Positions 27,766 through 36,834 of a stretch of DNA of 59,019 nucleotides are shown one piece after another. Source of the DNA: Rhodospirillaceae bacterium. Its GTDB lineage: Bacteria; Pseudomonadota; Alphaproteobacteria; MPNO01; UBA2964. Both the position numbers and the translations under genes were made by a program. Each line of letters starts with the position of its first letter. Position 1 is the first letter of the stretch. The stretch is taken from NCBI GenBank assembly GCA_018660305.1, contig JABJKO010000004.1, positions 1 through 59,019 of the forward strand, written 5' to 3'. A model generated the notes under the pieces. It searched no databases. It worked only from the letters and a program-made list of their open reading frames with translations, and had not been told where the DNA came from.

Positions 27766-28761
27766 GCGATCCACCGCCGCCGCGACCGCCGCCACCGGAA
27801 TCGCCTTCATCTCCGGTGCGCCGAAGGATTGTGCTTCGATAATTTCGCGGCGCAGGGCCGAGGGGGCGAACTTGGCGGCCGGTGTCGGGCCGAACAGCGA
27901 GACCAGCGGCGTGTCGGCGGCGGCCAGGATGTGACCGGCCCCGGCATCGTTGGCGACGGCGGCGGCAAGACGCTGGCCGACGGCGATGGTCAGGGCAATG
28001 GAGGGAGTCGGCTGGCCATGGTCGCCCAGCGTCGGGAACAGGGCGTCGGGCACGGCGGCGCGCAAGGTCTCCACCCAGTCGCCCTCCCCCGGCCCGAGAA
28101 TGAAGACCGGCACCCGGCCGCACGCGATCTGCTGATCGGCCAGGGCGATGAAATTCTCCAGCGGCCAGCATTTCTGGCGCCCGCCGGCGCCCGGTGCGAA
28201 ACCAACATAGGCGGGGCCTTCGGGCAGTGCCACCTGCGCCGCCGCCCGGGCTTCCGGATCGATGACCAGCGGCGCGTCCGGTTGCGCCGTTTTGCCCGAG
28301 GCAAGCTCAAGCAGATCGAGCATCTGGCGCACCATGGCGGCGGGGCGCTCATATCCCTTTGCCGGCTTTGCACCGGACAGATAAAAATCCGCCGCGCCGG
28401 AGACCAGCAGCCGGTGGCGGATGCGATGCAACAGCAAGGTAGCCGGGACGCCGCGCTGGGTGTCGATCACCAGATCGAAATGACGGCCTTCCAGGGGCCG
28501 GCGCAGCAGCAGCGGCAGCGGCCGGTCGAATCCAGCCTCCTCGATCACCTCGTCGATCAGACCGCTGACCAGCGGCGCAAGTTCGGTCGCAAAGGCGCTT
28601 TTATACTTGCCGGCGCACCAGGTGATGTGGGCGTCGGGCCAGGCATGGCGCGCGGCGCGGACGAAGGGCAATTTCATCACCGCATCGCCCACCAGATCGC
28701 CACCGACATAGACCAGAACGGATTTGGGAGAGGGCTCCATAATCTCCATGCAGTAGCACAT
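27754..28761 (-). CDS. Glycosyltransferase family 9 (heptosyltransferase-like)
   Basis: Up to 335 residues; ATG 28761 is used, but ATG 28749 or 28740 may be the real start. It has the GT-B fold of ADP-heptose:LPS heptosyltransferases: [30 protein letters not shown] at the N-terminus and, in the C-terminal half, [25 protein letters not shown] and a [25 protein letters not shown] segment for the sugar nucleotide. Likely role: lipopolysaccharide core or related glycan assembly at the inner membrane. Confidence 0.85.
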
Positions 28762-28805
28762 TTTCTTTCTGGTCAGAACCGCGCTCCCTCGCCATTCTGT
28801 CTTTC

Positions 28806-29321
28806 ATGACGGATCGCATGGAAATCATCGAGGCCGATATCACGGGGCTTCATGTGGACGCCATCGTCAATGCCGCGAACAATACGCTGCTGGGCGGCGG
28901 CGGGGTCGATGGCGCCATCCATCGGGCGGCGGGTCCGGGATTGCTGGAAGAATGCCGCACCCTCGGCGGGTGCCCGACGGGGGATGCGAAGATCACCGGC
29001 GGGTATGATCTGCCGGCGCGCCATGTGATCCATACGGTGGGGCCGGTGTGGGAAGGGGGCGGGGCCAATGAAGCCGCCCTGCTGGCGAGTTGTTACCGGC
29101 GCAGTCTGGAAATTGCCGACGGCCAGGGTCTGACGACCGTCGCCTTCCCGGCCATCAGCACCGGAATCTACCGGTTTCCGGTGGTCCGCGCCGCGGAAAT
29201 CGCCATGGGCACCGTTAAAGACTGCCTCGAACAGTACCCGGATATTGCCAGGGTGATCTTCGCCTGTTTCGGCGCGGCAAGCGCTGCCGCCCATCAGGCG
29301 GCGATGGACGCGCTTTCCTGA
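28806..29321 (+). CDS. Macrodomain protein (O-acetyl-ADP-ribose deacetylase-like)
   Basis: 171 residues, essentially a single macro domain of the YmdB/MacroD type: [27 protein letters not shown] and the phosphate loop [12 protein letters not shown]. Such enzymes hydrolyse O-acetyl-ADP-ribose or remove ADP-ribose from proteins. No ADP-ribosyltransferase or toxin partner is adjacent. It is divergent from the GT9 gene. Confidence 0.93.
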   Translation: MTDRMEIIEADITGLHVDAIVNAANNTLLGGGGVDGAIHRAAGPGLLEECRTLGGCPTGDAKITGGYDLPARHVIHTVGPVWEGGGANEAALLASCYRRSLEIADGQGLTTVAFPAISTGIYRFPVVRAAEIAMGTVKDCLEQYPDIARVIFACFGAASAAAHQAAMDALS

Positions 29322-29333
29322 AGTTTCCCGGGT

Positions 29334-31694
29334 CTATTTCTTCGCCGGCTTCTTGATGGCGTCGTGGGCCGCGAGCACGGCGTAATTCACCAGATCGGAA
29401 ACCGTCGCATCGAGACGCGCCACCTGCGCCGGCTTGCTGAGCCCCACCAGTAGCGGCCCGATCACCGCGCCGCCGCCGAGCTTTTGCAGCAGACGCGACG
29501 AGATCGATGCCGAATGAAGTCCGGGCATGATGAGCACGTTGGCCGGACCGTTGAGCCGGCAGAACGGATAGACCGAGGCCAGTTCCGGGTCCAGCGCGAC
29601 GCTCGCCGTGATCTCGCCGTCATAGGCGAAATTGCGCTTGGCGGAATCGAGAATCTCCACTGCCTTCTGCACGTCGGTTGGCGCTTCACCCGGCGGGTTG
29701 CCGAAATTGGTGTAGCTCAACAGCGCGACCCGCGGTTCGTGACCCAGCATACGGGCCTTGGCCGCGGCCTGGATGGCGAAGTCGGCGAGCTGCTCGGCGG
29801 TGGGCTCCTCGTTGATCATGGTATCGGCGATAAACACCGTACGGTCGCGGGTGACCATGATCGACAGTCCGAAAAGCTGCTGCTTTTTGTCCACGTCGAT
29901 GGCCCGCAGGATCTCGGCGCGGCAGGTCTGGGAGTTGCGCGTGAGACCGGTGACCATGGCATCGGCATCGCCGCAGGCCACCATGCAGGCGGCGAAGACA
30001 TTGCGGTCCTGGTTCACCATGCGCTGGCAGTCGCGGTAGAGCAGGCCGTGGCGCTGCAGCCGCTTATACAAATAGTCGGTATAGTGCTTGTTGCGGTTGG
30101 AGAGTCGCGCATTGTGGACTTCAAGCGCGTCGCCGCCCCTCATGCCGAGCCCTTCCATGGTCTCGGATACGACATCGTCGCGCCCGATGAGCACCGGGCT
30201 GCCATAGCCCGCATTGCGGAACACGGTGGCGGCGCGGATGGTTTTCTCCTCTTCGCCTTCGGCGAAGACGACCCGTTTGGGATTGGCCTTCACCTGCTCG
30301 AAGATGTTGTGCAGGCTGCTGACCGTGGGGTCGAGCCGTGCGGTCAGGGCCGCGCGATAGGAATCCATGTCCTTGAGAGTGGTCCGGGCGACACCGCTCT
30401 TGATGGCGGCCTCGGCCACCGCTGGCGGCACGGCTGAAACCAGCCGGGGATCGAACGGCGTCGGGATCAGATAATCGGGACCGAATTGCAGCCGGCTACC
30501 CGAATAGGCGCCGGCGACTTCATCGGGCACATCTTCGCGGGCAAGTTCGGCGAGCGCCTTGGCGGCAGCGACCTTCATCTCGTCATTGATGGTGGTTGCC
30601 CGTACATCGAGGGCGCCCCGGAAGATATAGGGGAAGCCGAGAACATTATTGATCTGATTGGGATAATCCGACCGGCCCGTGGCGATGATGGCATCGGGCC
30701 GGGCGGCGCGGGCGTCTTCCGGGGTGATCTCGGGATCAGGATTGGCGATGGCGAAGATGATGGGCTGCTTGGCCATGGACTTGACCATTTTCTTGGACAC
30801 CGCGCCGCCAACCGAGACACCAAAGAAAATATCGCTGCCGACCATGGCCTCTTCCAGGGTGCGTGCCTTGGTGTCCACCGCGTGAGCCGACTTCCACTGG
30901 TTCATGCCCTTTTCGCGGCCCTGATAGACCACCCCCTGGGAATCGCACAGCGTGATGTTCTTCTTGGTGAACCCCATGGCGGTGAACAGATCCAGGCATG
31001 CGATGGCCGCCGCACCGGCGCCATTGACCACCATCTTGCTGTTCTTGAGGGTCTTGCCGGAAATCTCCAGCGCGTTGATCAGACCGGCGGCGGCAATCAC
31101 CGCGGTGCCATGCTGATCGTCATGGAACACCGGGATGTCCATGAGCTCGCGCAGACGCTGCTCGATGATAAAGCATTCCGGTGCCTTGATGTCTTCGAGG
31201 TTGATGCCGCCGAAGCCGGGTCCGAGATAGCGCACGCAATTGACGAACTCATCGATGTCCTTTGTGTCCACTTCAATATCCACCGCATCGATATCGGCAA
31301 AGCGCTTGAACAGAACGCACTTTCCTTCCATCACCGGCTTGGCGCCGAGCGGCCCGAGATCGCCGAGACCGAGGACGGCGGTGCCGTTGGAAATCACGGC
31401 CACCATGTTGCCCTTATTGGTGTAATCAAAGGCCTTGTTCTCGTCCTCCGCGATCCGGAGACAGGGGAACGCCACGCCGGGCGAATAGGCCAGCGACAGA
31501 TCGCGCTGGGTGGTGATCTGCTTCAGGGGCGCGATGGACAGCTTGCCCGCGGGCGGGCCCGCATGCATGGCCAGCGCGTCGCGTTCAAGATTGCTCATGC
31601 GGCCGTTGCCGCCGTTGGTTGTTTTTGTCTTCGCCTGAGTGGCTGTCTTCGATTTACTACGCGGCTTTTTCGCCGTGGTCGCCTTGCGCGCCAT
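29334..31694 (-). CDS. maeB: NADP-dependent malic enzyme with phosphotransacetylase-like domain
   Basis: 786 residues, the full MaeB length plus a Lys/Thr/Ser-rich N-terminal tail of about 33 residues. The malic domain spans about 45-460 ([47 protein letters not shown]). The C-terminal about 320 residues resemble phosphotransacetylase ([15 protein letters not shown]), usually inactive and allosteric. The enzyme decarboxylates malate to pyruvate with NADP. AGGGGGAGG precedes the ATG. In many alphaproteobacteria maeB is close to mutS; here about 8 kb of exported-protein genes lie between. Confidence 0.97.
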   Translation of the reverse strand: MARKATTAKKPRSKSKTATQAKTKTTNGGNGRMSNLERDALAMHAGPPAGKLSIAPLKQITTQRDLSLAYSPGVAFPCLRIAEDENKAFDYTNKGNMVAVISNGTAVLGLGDLGPLGAKPVMEGKCVLFKRFADIDAVDIEVDTKDIDEFVNCVRYLGPGFGGINLEDIKAPECFIIEQRLRELMDIPVFHDDQHGTAVIAAAGLINALEISGKTLKNSKMVVNGAGAAAIACLDLFTAMGFTKKNITLCDSQGVVYQGREKGMNQWKSAHAVDTKARTLEEAMVGSDIFFGVSVGGAVSKKMVKSMAKQPIIFAIANPDPEITPEDARAARPDAIIATGRSDYPNQINNVLGFPYIFRGALDVRATTINDEMKVAAAKALAELAREDVPDEVAGAYSGSRLQFGPDYLIPTPFDPRLVSAVPPAVAEAAIKSGVARTTLKDMDSYRAALTARLDPTVSSLHNIFEQVKANPKRVVFAEGEEEKTIRAATVFRNAGYGSPVLIGRDDVVSETMEGLGMRGGDALEVHNARLSNRNKHYTDYLYKRLQRHGLLYRDCQRMVNQDRNVFAACMVACGDADAMVTGLTRNSQTCRAEILRAIDVDKKQQLFGLSIMVTRDRTVFIADTMINEEPTAEQLADFAIQAAAKARMLGHEPRVALLSYTNFGNPPGEAPTDVQKAVEILDSAKRNFAYDGEITASVALDPELASVYPFCRLNGPANVLIMPGLHSASISSRLLQKLGGGAVIGPLLVGLSKPAQVARLDATVSDLVNYAVLAAHDAIKKPAKK

Positions 31695-31840
31695 GGCCTC
31701 CCCCTAAAACGTTACGAACGAAGCCCCTAACTTGATGGTTTTAAACGCAATCCGCAAGCCACGAAAATGGGAGGCGCTCTATTTAGAGCGTGTTTGTCGG
31801 GAATGCCGAGCCTGACCCGCCGCCGGTCGCCCCGGTTCCA

Positions 31841-32932
31841 TCACCTGGGGGGTCTGCCGCTCCGTGCCGGGTTTACGTAGCCGCCCGTCGTTATGCCGAG
31901 GTCGGTTTCGTTCTTGCCGGTGGTCACGGTATAGGTTTGCGTGCCGCTATGGGTGCGGCCTTGCCGGTCTGTCCAACCGGTGACGATGCGGTAGGTGCCG
32001 GGCGGCAGGTTGGCCTCCAGTTTTGGCCTGCCGCCGCTCTTTCGGGTCGTTTTGCCCTGCGCCACGGGAATGCCGCGTGAATCAATCACCACGACCGACG
32101 CGCCCTCGGCTTGGTCGCTGCCGGCCGTTACGGTGATGGAAACAGAAACCGGCGCCGCAGGTGTGGCGGGGCGGGTGGTGCTGGTCGAGGCGCTGCGCTG
32201 CGGTGTTGAGGTCGCGGTACTTTGTTCGGTTTTGCCCCCAGCTGCGGCCGGCTGCTTGGCATTCGGCGGCAGCGTCAGGCTTTGACCGGAATACAGGGGC
32301 GCGTTGATATCCGTGATTTTATTGGCGGTAGCCAGTTCTTGGACGGTCAGGCCATAGTCTGCCGCGATTTCAGAGAGCGTCTGGCCAGACTGGACGTAAT
32401 GGTTGTTGAATTTGAGCGGCGTATTGCCGTTGGGAGCGCCAGTGCCGTTCCGGCGGCTATCGGGGAGATCGAGGAGTTCGCCGAGATCCCCGTCGTATAA
32501 CAGGAGACCTATGGCGCTGGCGGCATCGAGACTACTGCCGAAGCCTGGAACATCGCTGAACTTGTTGGTGACCGGCGGCACCGTGTCCTGATCCATCGCG
32601 GAGATTGCCTTGTCGATCGCGGTCGCGGTGCCGGGAGGGAGGGATTCCACACCCGAAAGAGGCAGCGGCGATCCAAGGTGATTGATGATCTCGTCGAAAT
32701 TCGGATCCCCCGGTCCGGTCCCCGCCGGATTGGGATTGCCGGGGCCAAAGCCGAACGGATCGGTGCCCGGGGTCGGATTTTTCGGCTCGGCAAACCGATC
32801 CAGGAAGTTGCTGCCGCCGCCCTCGGGGCTGCTGCCCTTGAGCGGGCTGGCGGCGGACGGCGGGGCGGCCACACTCAGAACCAAAGCGAGGGGCGCCGCT
32901 AAAAGAAGGGTACGGGCTGTGGTCAGTTTCAT
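31841..32932 (-). CDS. Secreted LysM-domain protein
   Basis: 363 residues with a signal peptide (KLTTARTLLLAAPLALVLSVAAPPSAA) and a strong GGAGGA site. A Gly/Pro/Asn-rich region leads to one LysM domain at about 178-222 (HYVQSGQTLSEIAADYGLTVQELA...YSGQSLTLPPN), which binds peptidoglycan-type glycans. A Ser/Thr-rich linker follows. The last about 110 residues form a beta-sandwich-like module with ANLPPGTYRIVTGWTDRQGRTHSGTQTYTV. The same module (LPPGTYDV...) is encoded upstream of the second S74 gene near 39.4 kb, linking these genes. The role is probably at the cell wall. Confidence 0.8.
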   Translation of the reverse strand: MKLTTARTLLLAAPLALVLSVAAPPSAASPLKGSSPEGGGSNFLDRFAEPKNPTPGTDPFGFGPGNPNPAGTGPGDPNFDEIINHLGSPLPLSGVESLPPGTATAIDKAISAMDQDTVPPVTNKFSDVPGFGSSLDAASAIGLLLYDGDLGELLDLPDSRRNGTGAPNGNTPLKFNNHYVQSGQTLSEIAADYGLTVQELATANKITDINAPLYSGQSLTLPPNAKQPAAAGGKTEQSTATSTPQRSASTSTTRPATPAAPVSVSITVTAGSDQAEGASVVVIDSRGIPVAQGKTTRKSGGRPKLEANLPPGTYRIVTGWTDRQGRTHSGTQTYTVTTGKNETDLGITTGGYVNPARSGRPPR

Positions 32933-33142
32933 GGCGTATCCTCCGCATGGGCAGCGGGCGGGGAACCCGGCCCCGATGGCAACAGCTCAACAAGGCCCGC
33001 TTAGCATAGCCCCCATCGCCCTGATTTCCCAATAGGAACCATAATCTGAAGTCTGCCGCCTCAAGGCGATTGACGGACCGTAACGCGCGCGGTCGGGACG
33101 TGAAATCGGTTGAACGACGATCGCCGGTTTTCAGGGCAGGCG

Positions 33143-34267
33143 TTACCGGATTCGTGAATAATCGACGGTCAGAAACCCATCGATCTCCCTAACCGCGCCG
33201 GGGTACATCAGCAGGGCTTCCTGCGCCATGACGCCGATATGGGTGGCTGGCGACCAGATATATTTGAAGCGGTATAGCGGTAGACCGGAAGGCAACGCGC
33301 CGACGCGCACGATATCCGTCTTTAGCCGTCTGTCGCTGGCGATCCAAGCCTCGGTGTTGCCACTTTCGAAGCCGTCTTGGAAGGGCTGCGCGGACGCCTG
33401 GTCATCCGCAGCGCCCGCCGACTGGTTGGCCGACGGCGGCGGCAGGGGGTATCCGTCATCGAAGCTATATTGCTTCTGGTCGGGAAAGGGCTGGAGCCGG
33501 CTCTCATGCATGGGTCCCAGGTTATTGCCATTGGCGTCCACGCCATAAATTTTGCCGTCAGCCGTCTCGAGAACGGTAATCTCTCCCTGCCGGGTGGCTC
33601 TCTTCCCATGGTTCGCGGTGACCCGAGAGCCGTTGAGATTGAGACCATCCGGCACTTGGATCTGTCGGCCATCTGGCAGAGTGATAGTTCGCGTGGGGTG
33701 TGTGAAGCCACCCGGCCTCGGCGGGCCGGCTGGCGTCGGCGTATCCTGTATTTCTATGGTCGCCGAATCGATCGCATTATCCATGGATTCGGTGCCGGCA
33801 GGGGTGTCCGGGCCAAGTTGCTGGGTTCCGCGCGAATCCCGCCAGACACCTAAATTACCGTCCCCGGAAAGGTAGCGGGTCGCAAAACTCGTGGCCAGAG
33901 GTTCCCGGGTATCGGCGCCTGCCCCACTGGTATACCGGCTGTAAAATGTGTAGCCGCCGGCGCTGGGCTCGGCATTGGGATCGGCCTCAACGGAAACCAG
34001 CGAATCGCCGCCAAATCCTGTTCCGCCACCAACCAGAAAATAATCGCCCCAAAGGACATTGTCGCCACTGGCCGCCGCGGTGCCCCCAGGGTTGAAATAC
34101 TGGTCTAAATACAGGGTGCCGATACCCTCGACCCCGCCGCCGCCGAAACCGGCACAGGGTGGCGGCAGTGGCCCTGACAGGCAGGCATTGGCGGGCGCTG
34201 TCGGAAGTGTCAACAGGGTCGCTACCGGGACGGCAATGACAAGGAAGCGGATCATGGTTTTTTTCAT
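33143..34267 (-). CDS. Exported protein with C-terminal Peptidase_S74 (tail-fibre chaperone) domain, copy 1
   Basis: 374 residues with a signal peptide (MKKTMIRFLVIAVPVATLLT...APANA) and a strong AGGAGG site. The Gly-rich middle has no clear family. The last about 65 residues match the S74/tail-fibre motif: SDRRLKTDIVRVGALPSGLP, YRFKYIWSPATHIGVMAQEAL and a terminal VDYSRIR. S74 domains normally act as trimerising intramolecular chaperones of phage spikes and cut themselves off at the Ser of SD-RLK. A host exported protein with this domain suggests a trimeric surface fibre. The start lies 15 bases after the TPR-barrel gene, so the two form one operon. Confidence 0.8.
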   Translation of the reverse strand: MKKTMIRFLVIAVPVATLLTLPTAPANACLSGPLPPPCAGFGGGGVEGIGTLYLDQYFNPGGTAAASGDNVLWGDYFLVGGGTGFGGDSLVSVEADPNAEPSAGGYTFYSRYTSGAGADTREPLATSFATRYLSGDGNLGVWRDSRGTQQLGPDTPAGTESMDNAIDSATIEIQDTPTPAGPPRPGGFTHPTRTITLPDGRQIQVPDGLNLNGSRVTANHGKRATRQGEITVLETADGKIYGVDANGNNLGPMHESRLQPFPDQKQYSFDDGYPLPPPSANQSAGAADDQASAQPFQDGFESGNTEAWIASDRRLKTDIVRVGALPSGLPLYRFKYIWSPATHIGVMAQEALLMYPGAVREIDGFLTVDYSRIR

Positions 34268-34282
34268 GGCATTTCCTCCTGA

Positions 34283-35809
34283 TCAGAACCGGGCCAGAAC
34301 GCCGGCGCCAAAGACTGTCTGGGAATAGGTAAAGAGCGGAATATTAGACGTGGTGTCTGTGAAATCAAACTTGGCGAAGCCGCTCACCCGATCAGTGATC
34401 GGCCGGCTGACCTGGAGCTTGAAGGCCGCCACGTCGTCGTCGCGGGCAAAGGCGAAGCCCAGGCCCGAGAGGACAAATGGCGCCAGGCTGTGGGGCGCTG
34501 TGTATCGATAGTCGGTCTTGGTGTATTGCGCGTTGACCGTATAGTCTTCGAACAGTTTCAGCCGGGCGCCCACCGAAAACCGCGTGCCACGATAACCATG
34601 GTCCGATCCGTCGGCATTGTTATGCAGCCGGGCAAGCCCAAGCGAGACCGCCATGTTGGCGGACGGAAAATTGATGACAGCGCGACCGCCGAAGCTGTTG
34701 AGATCCGCGTCGCGGCTGCTGTTGACGGGGATGCCGGCGTCCGCCTCCCGCGTATCGCTCATGGTGCGGGCAAAAAAGAACTCCAGACCAACATTGTCGG
34801 CCGGCTTCACGGCGACGCTGGGGCGGACACTGAAGGCGTCGCGGAAGCGGTCGCCATCGACCTGGGTATGGCCGTAGGAAGCCAGTATCGATGCCACGAC
34901 GCTGCCCGGCAGTTGCCGGACGGCGCGCTGATACCGCGCATAGAAATTATTGTCGAAAACATCCTGCTTGTTCAGCCTGAAGAAAACGTCGTAACGCATG
35001 CCGTAGCCGGCGGCGACCGTCTGGTCCTGGCCGAACCGCCAGGCATATTCGCCGCCCCCTTCGAGGGAGAGGAAGCCGGAGCTTTTGCTGGTAATTTCCA
35101 CCGGCAACGGGACGTCACTACTAAAACCGATGACATTGTCGTTATGACCGACGGTGGTCGCCACATAGGCCGACCAGGGCTTGGTGGGCCGTCGCGCCGG
35201 CCCGGTCCCCAGGATGCGGCTTGTATTGAGGGCTTCGCCGATTTTGCTATCCGGCGCCTCCCTGAGAAGCTGGTTAGCCAGCTGGTTGGCCTGCTCGGTA
35301 TTGCCGCGCCGCGCCGCGATCTGGCTGAGCACCAGCAAGACCGTCGGTTTTAGCCTCGGGTTCAGGTTTAATGCTTTGCGCAGCGAGGCTTCCGCCTTGT
35401 CCAACTGGTTGGTCCTGGCATAGGCGCGGCCGAGGAATTCGTGGGCCTTGGCGTTCTTCGGGAAATTCTTTACGTAGGGCTCTAGAAGCGTGATCGCGGC
35501 CTTATTCCGGCCGGTCGCCTGCGCCGCCCAGCCGGCTTCGAACCCAAGGTCGCGGTGGATCTGTTTCAACCGGCGTGAAGCCTGAAACTGCCCGTAGGCT
35601 AAATCATGTAAATTCAGCCGGTTGAGCGCTACGCCGAGATAGAACCGGGCTTTGCCGTCATTTTTGTCCGCCTTCACGGCGCTGTTAAACAGCTTTGCCG
35701 CACCCGTGACATCCTGTGCCGTCAACTTGACGAGTCCGGCACGGATCAGCCGTTCAGATTGAGGCGAGGCCTGGACGCTAAAACTTGTTGTAAATGCGCA
35801 AAAAAACAA
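34283..35809 (-). CDS. TPR-repeat outer-membrane beta-barrel protein (N-terminal frameshift)
   Basis: The open frame gives 508 residues from a TTG at 35809. Residues about 15-195 are TPR repeats (AAKLFNSAVKADKNDGKARFYLG; AHEFLGRAYARTNQLDKAEASLRKALNLNP). Residues about 205-508 alternate in the manner of an outer-membrane barrel and end in the classic C-terminal Phe (VFGAGVLARF). The start is broken: an ATG at 35855 with GGGGGAA upstream opens a signal peptide that joins this frame only if one T is removed from a run of seven (A7 on the plus strand, 35800-35806). The TPR-plus-barrel layout recalls Slam-type exporters of surface proteins. It heads the operon with the S74 gene. Confidence 0.8.
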   Translation of the reverse strand: MFFCAFTTSFSVQASPQSERLIRAGLVKLTAQDVTGAAKLFNSAVKADKNDGKARFYLGVALNRLNLHDLAYGQFQASRRLKQIHRDLGFEAGWAAQATGRNKAAITLLEPYVKNFPKNAKAHEFLGRAYARTNQLDKAEASLRKALNLNPRLKPTVLLVLSQIAARRGNTEQANQLANQLLREAPDSKIGEALNTSRILGTGPARRPTKPWSAYVATTVGHNDNVIGFSSDVPLPVEITSKSSGFLSLEGGGEYAWRFGQDQTVAAGYGMRYDVFFRLNKQDVFDNNFYARYQRAVRQLPGSVVASILASYGHTQVDGDRFRDAFSVRPSVAVKPADNVGLEFFFARTMSDTREADAGIPVNSSRDADLNSFGGRAVINFPSANMAVSLGLARLHNNADGSDHGYRGTRFSVGARLKLFEDYTVNAQYTKTDYRYTAPHSLAPFVLSGLGFAFARDDDVAAFKLQVSRPITDRVSGFAKFDFTDTTSNIPLFTYSQTVFGAGVLARF

Positions 35810-35855
35810 GCGCGCAAATAATGGCCCGGATCGGACTAATCCCTACGTATTTCAT
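35810..35855 (-). other. Out-of-frame signal-peptide start of the TPR-barrel gene
   Basis: Reading from ATG 35855 gives MKYVGISPIRAIICALVF and then, after the seven-base homopolymer, runs into a stop. With one base fewer it continues as FCAFTTSFSVQA/SPQSER, a textbook signal peptide fused to the TPR region. This points to a frameshift mutation, a slippery (phase-variable) tract or a sequencing error. Confidence 0.7.
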
Positions 35856-35864
35856 TGTTCCCCC

Positions 35865-35878
35865 GACGGTTTACCGTC
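35865..35878. promoter_or_regulatory. Proximal palindrome of locus A (GACGGT-TT-ACCGTC)
   Basis: Six-base arms with a two-base loop. It lies about 10 bases upstream of the start codon of the TPR-barrel leader, in the predicted 5' untranslated region. The same element (GACGGATTACCGTC) is at 39910-39923, at the same place in locus B. Confidence 0.65.
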
Positions 35879-35911
35879 TGTCCCACCAACCCGTGGAGAT
35901 TGGTTTAGGTC

Positions 35912-35941
35912 AGCCTAGACCAACCCTCCCGCAATTTCCAA
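35912..35941 (-). promoter_or_regulatory. Promoter A of the TPR-barrel/S74 operon
   Basis: On the minus strand: TTGGAA (35941-35936), an 18-base spacer, TAGGCT (35917-35912). The -10 is poor, which suggests a need for an activator. Locus B has TTGGAA, 18 bases and TATACA at the matching place. Confidence 0.55.
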
Positions 35942-35970
35942 GACTAAAGTCCTGTCGCGGATATTAGCAT

Positions 35971-35984
35971 CCGTCAATTAACGG
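35971..35984. promoter_or_regulatory. Distal palindrome of locus A (CCGTCAATTAACGG)
   Basis: Two half-sites, CCGTC and (A)ACGG, spaced by four bases. The near edge is exactly 30 bases from the upstream edge of the -35, so the centre is near -72, a usual place for a class I activator. The counterpart at 40018-40031 has perfect arms. Confidence 0.6.
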
Positions 35985-36123
35985 AGTTGGGAGCAATCAG
36001 ATCAAAGTAGACTTCGGTTCCGGTCACAATGTCGGGAGGCGCCGCGAATAGGGGCCTTTCCTGCATCACCGAACTTGGGAATAATTGTCATTCGGATATA
36101 ATATTGGTCTTTGATGCCGCATA

Positions 36124-36834
36124 TTGCCGCAGGGGGATGCTCAGCTGATCCGAAACGCAGAACGGGGAATAGGCCGGCTCTTCAAAGGAGGGGCAATCGC
36201 GGCGTGTGCCGTTCTAGCGGGATGCGCCGGTGCTCAGGATTATGTGGATGCCTTTGTGGCGCCCAATCCGACGGTCAGGGAGCTGACTGTCTGCCACGGC
36301 TACGGCTGCCGCTGGATGACCAATGTCCGGATCGAACCGTCGGCCCAGGCTGAATTTGCCGCGCTGTTTAAGCCCGCGCCGAAGACTGCGGCGGAGGAAC
36401 GGGGCCGTCTGGGCCGCGCCATTGCCTTGTTTGAGCTTAAAATCGGCGTGGCGACCGGCACCAGCAACGACCGTTACGCCGCTGCCACCTTTAACAAGGA
36501 CCCGGGCCAGCTCGATTGTATCGACGAGACGGTCAACACCACCACCTATCTGAAACTGCTCACCACCATGGGCCTGATGCGCTTTCACCGCATCGGCGAG
36601 GCGGCCCAGCGCGGCTCCATATCCGGTTTTGCCTTCAATGATTTCGTGACCAATACGGCGGTCATCGTGGACAAGAAGACCGGCGCGCCCTTCGCCATCG
36701 ATTCCTATTTCTTCGGCAATGGGCGGGAGCCCAAGATCATGCCTCTGGCCGCCTGGCGCAACAACTGGCGCCCCAGCCTGGACGATCCTAATTTGACGCC
36801 GGTCCCCGTTGCCAGTCGCACGGTGCCGCGTTAA
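36124..36834 (+). CDS. Putative lipoprotein, unknown
   Basis: About 236 residues if translation begins at TTG 36124; there is no good ATG and the start is uncertain. The signal region ends LAGC (Cys 34). The mature part has VCHGYGCRWMTNVRI and later DCIDETVNTTTYLKLLTTMGL, in which a Cys-Gly-Tyr-Gly-Cys pattern and conserved Asp/Glu/Thr recur. I do not recognise a named family with confidence. The 3' end overlaps the convergent hydrolase gene by 4 bases. It belongs to the exported-protein block. Confidence 0.65.
   Translation: MPQGDAQLIRNAERGIGRLFKGGAIAACAVLAGCAGAQDYVDAFVAPNPTVRELTVCHGYGCRWMTNVRIEPSAQAEFAALFKPAPKTAAEERGRLGRAIALFELKIGVATGTSNDRYAAATFNKDPGQLDCIDETVNTTTYLKLLTTMGLMRFHRIGEAAQRGSISGFAFNDFVTNTAVIVDKKTGAPFAIDSYFFGNGREPKIMPLAAWRNNWRPSLDDPNLTPVPVASRTVPR

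Noticed and set aside
36111..36353. Overlapping plus-strand frame at the start of the 36.1 kb lipoprotein
   Set aside because: It lacks the lipoprotein signal and later conserved segments; the frame starting at 36124 has LAGC and runs to full length.
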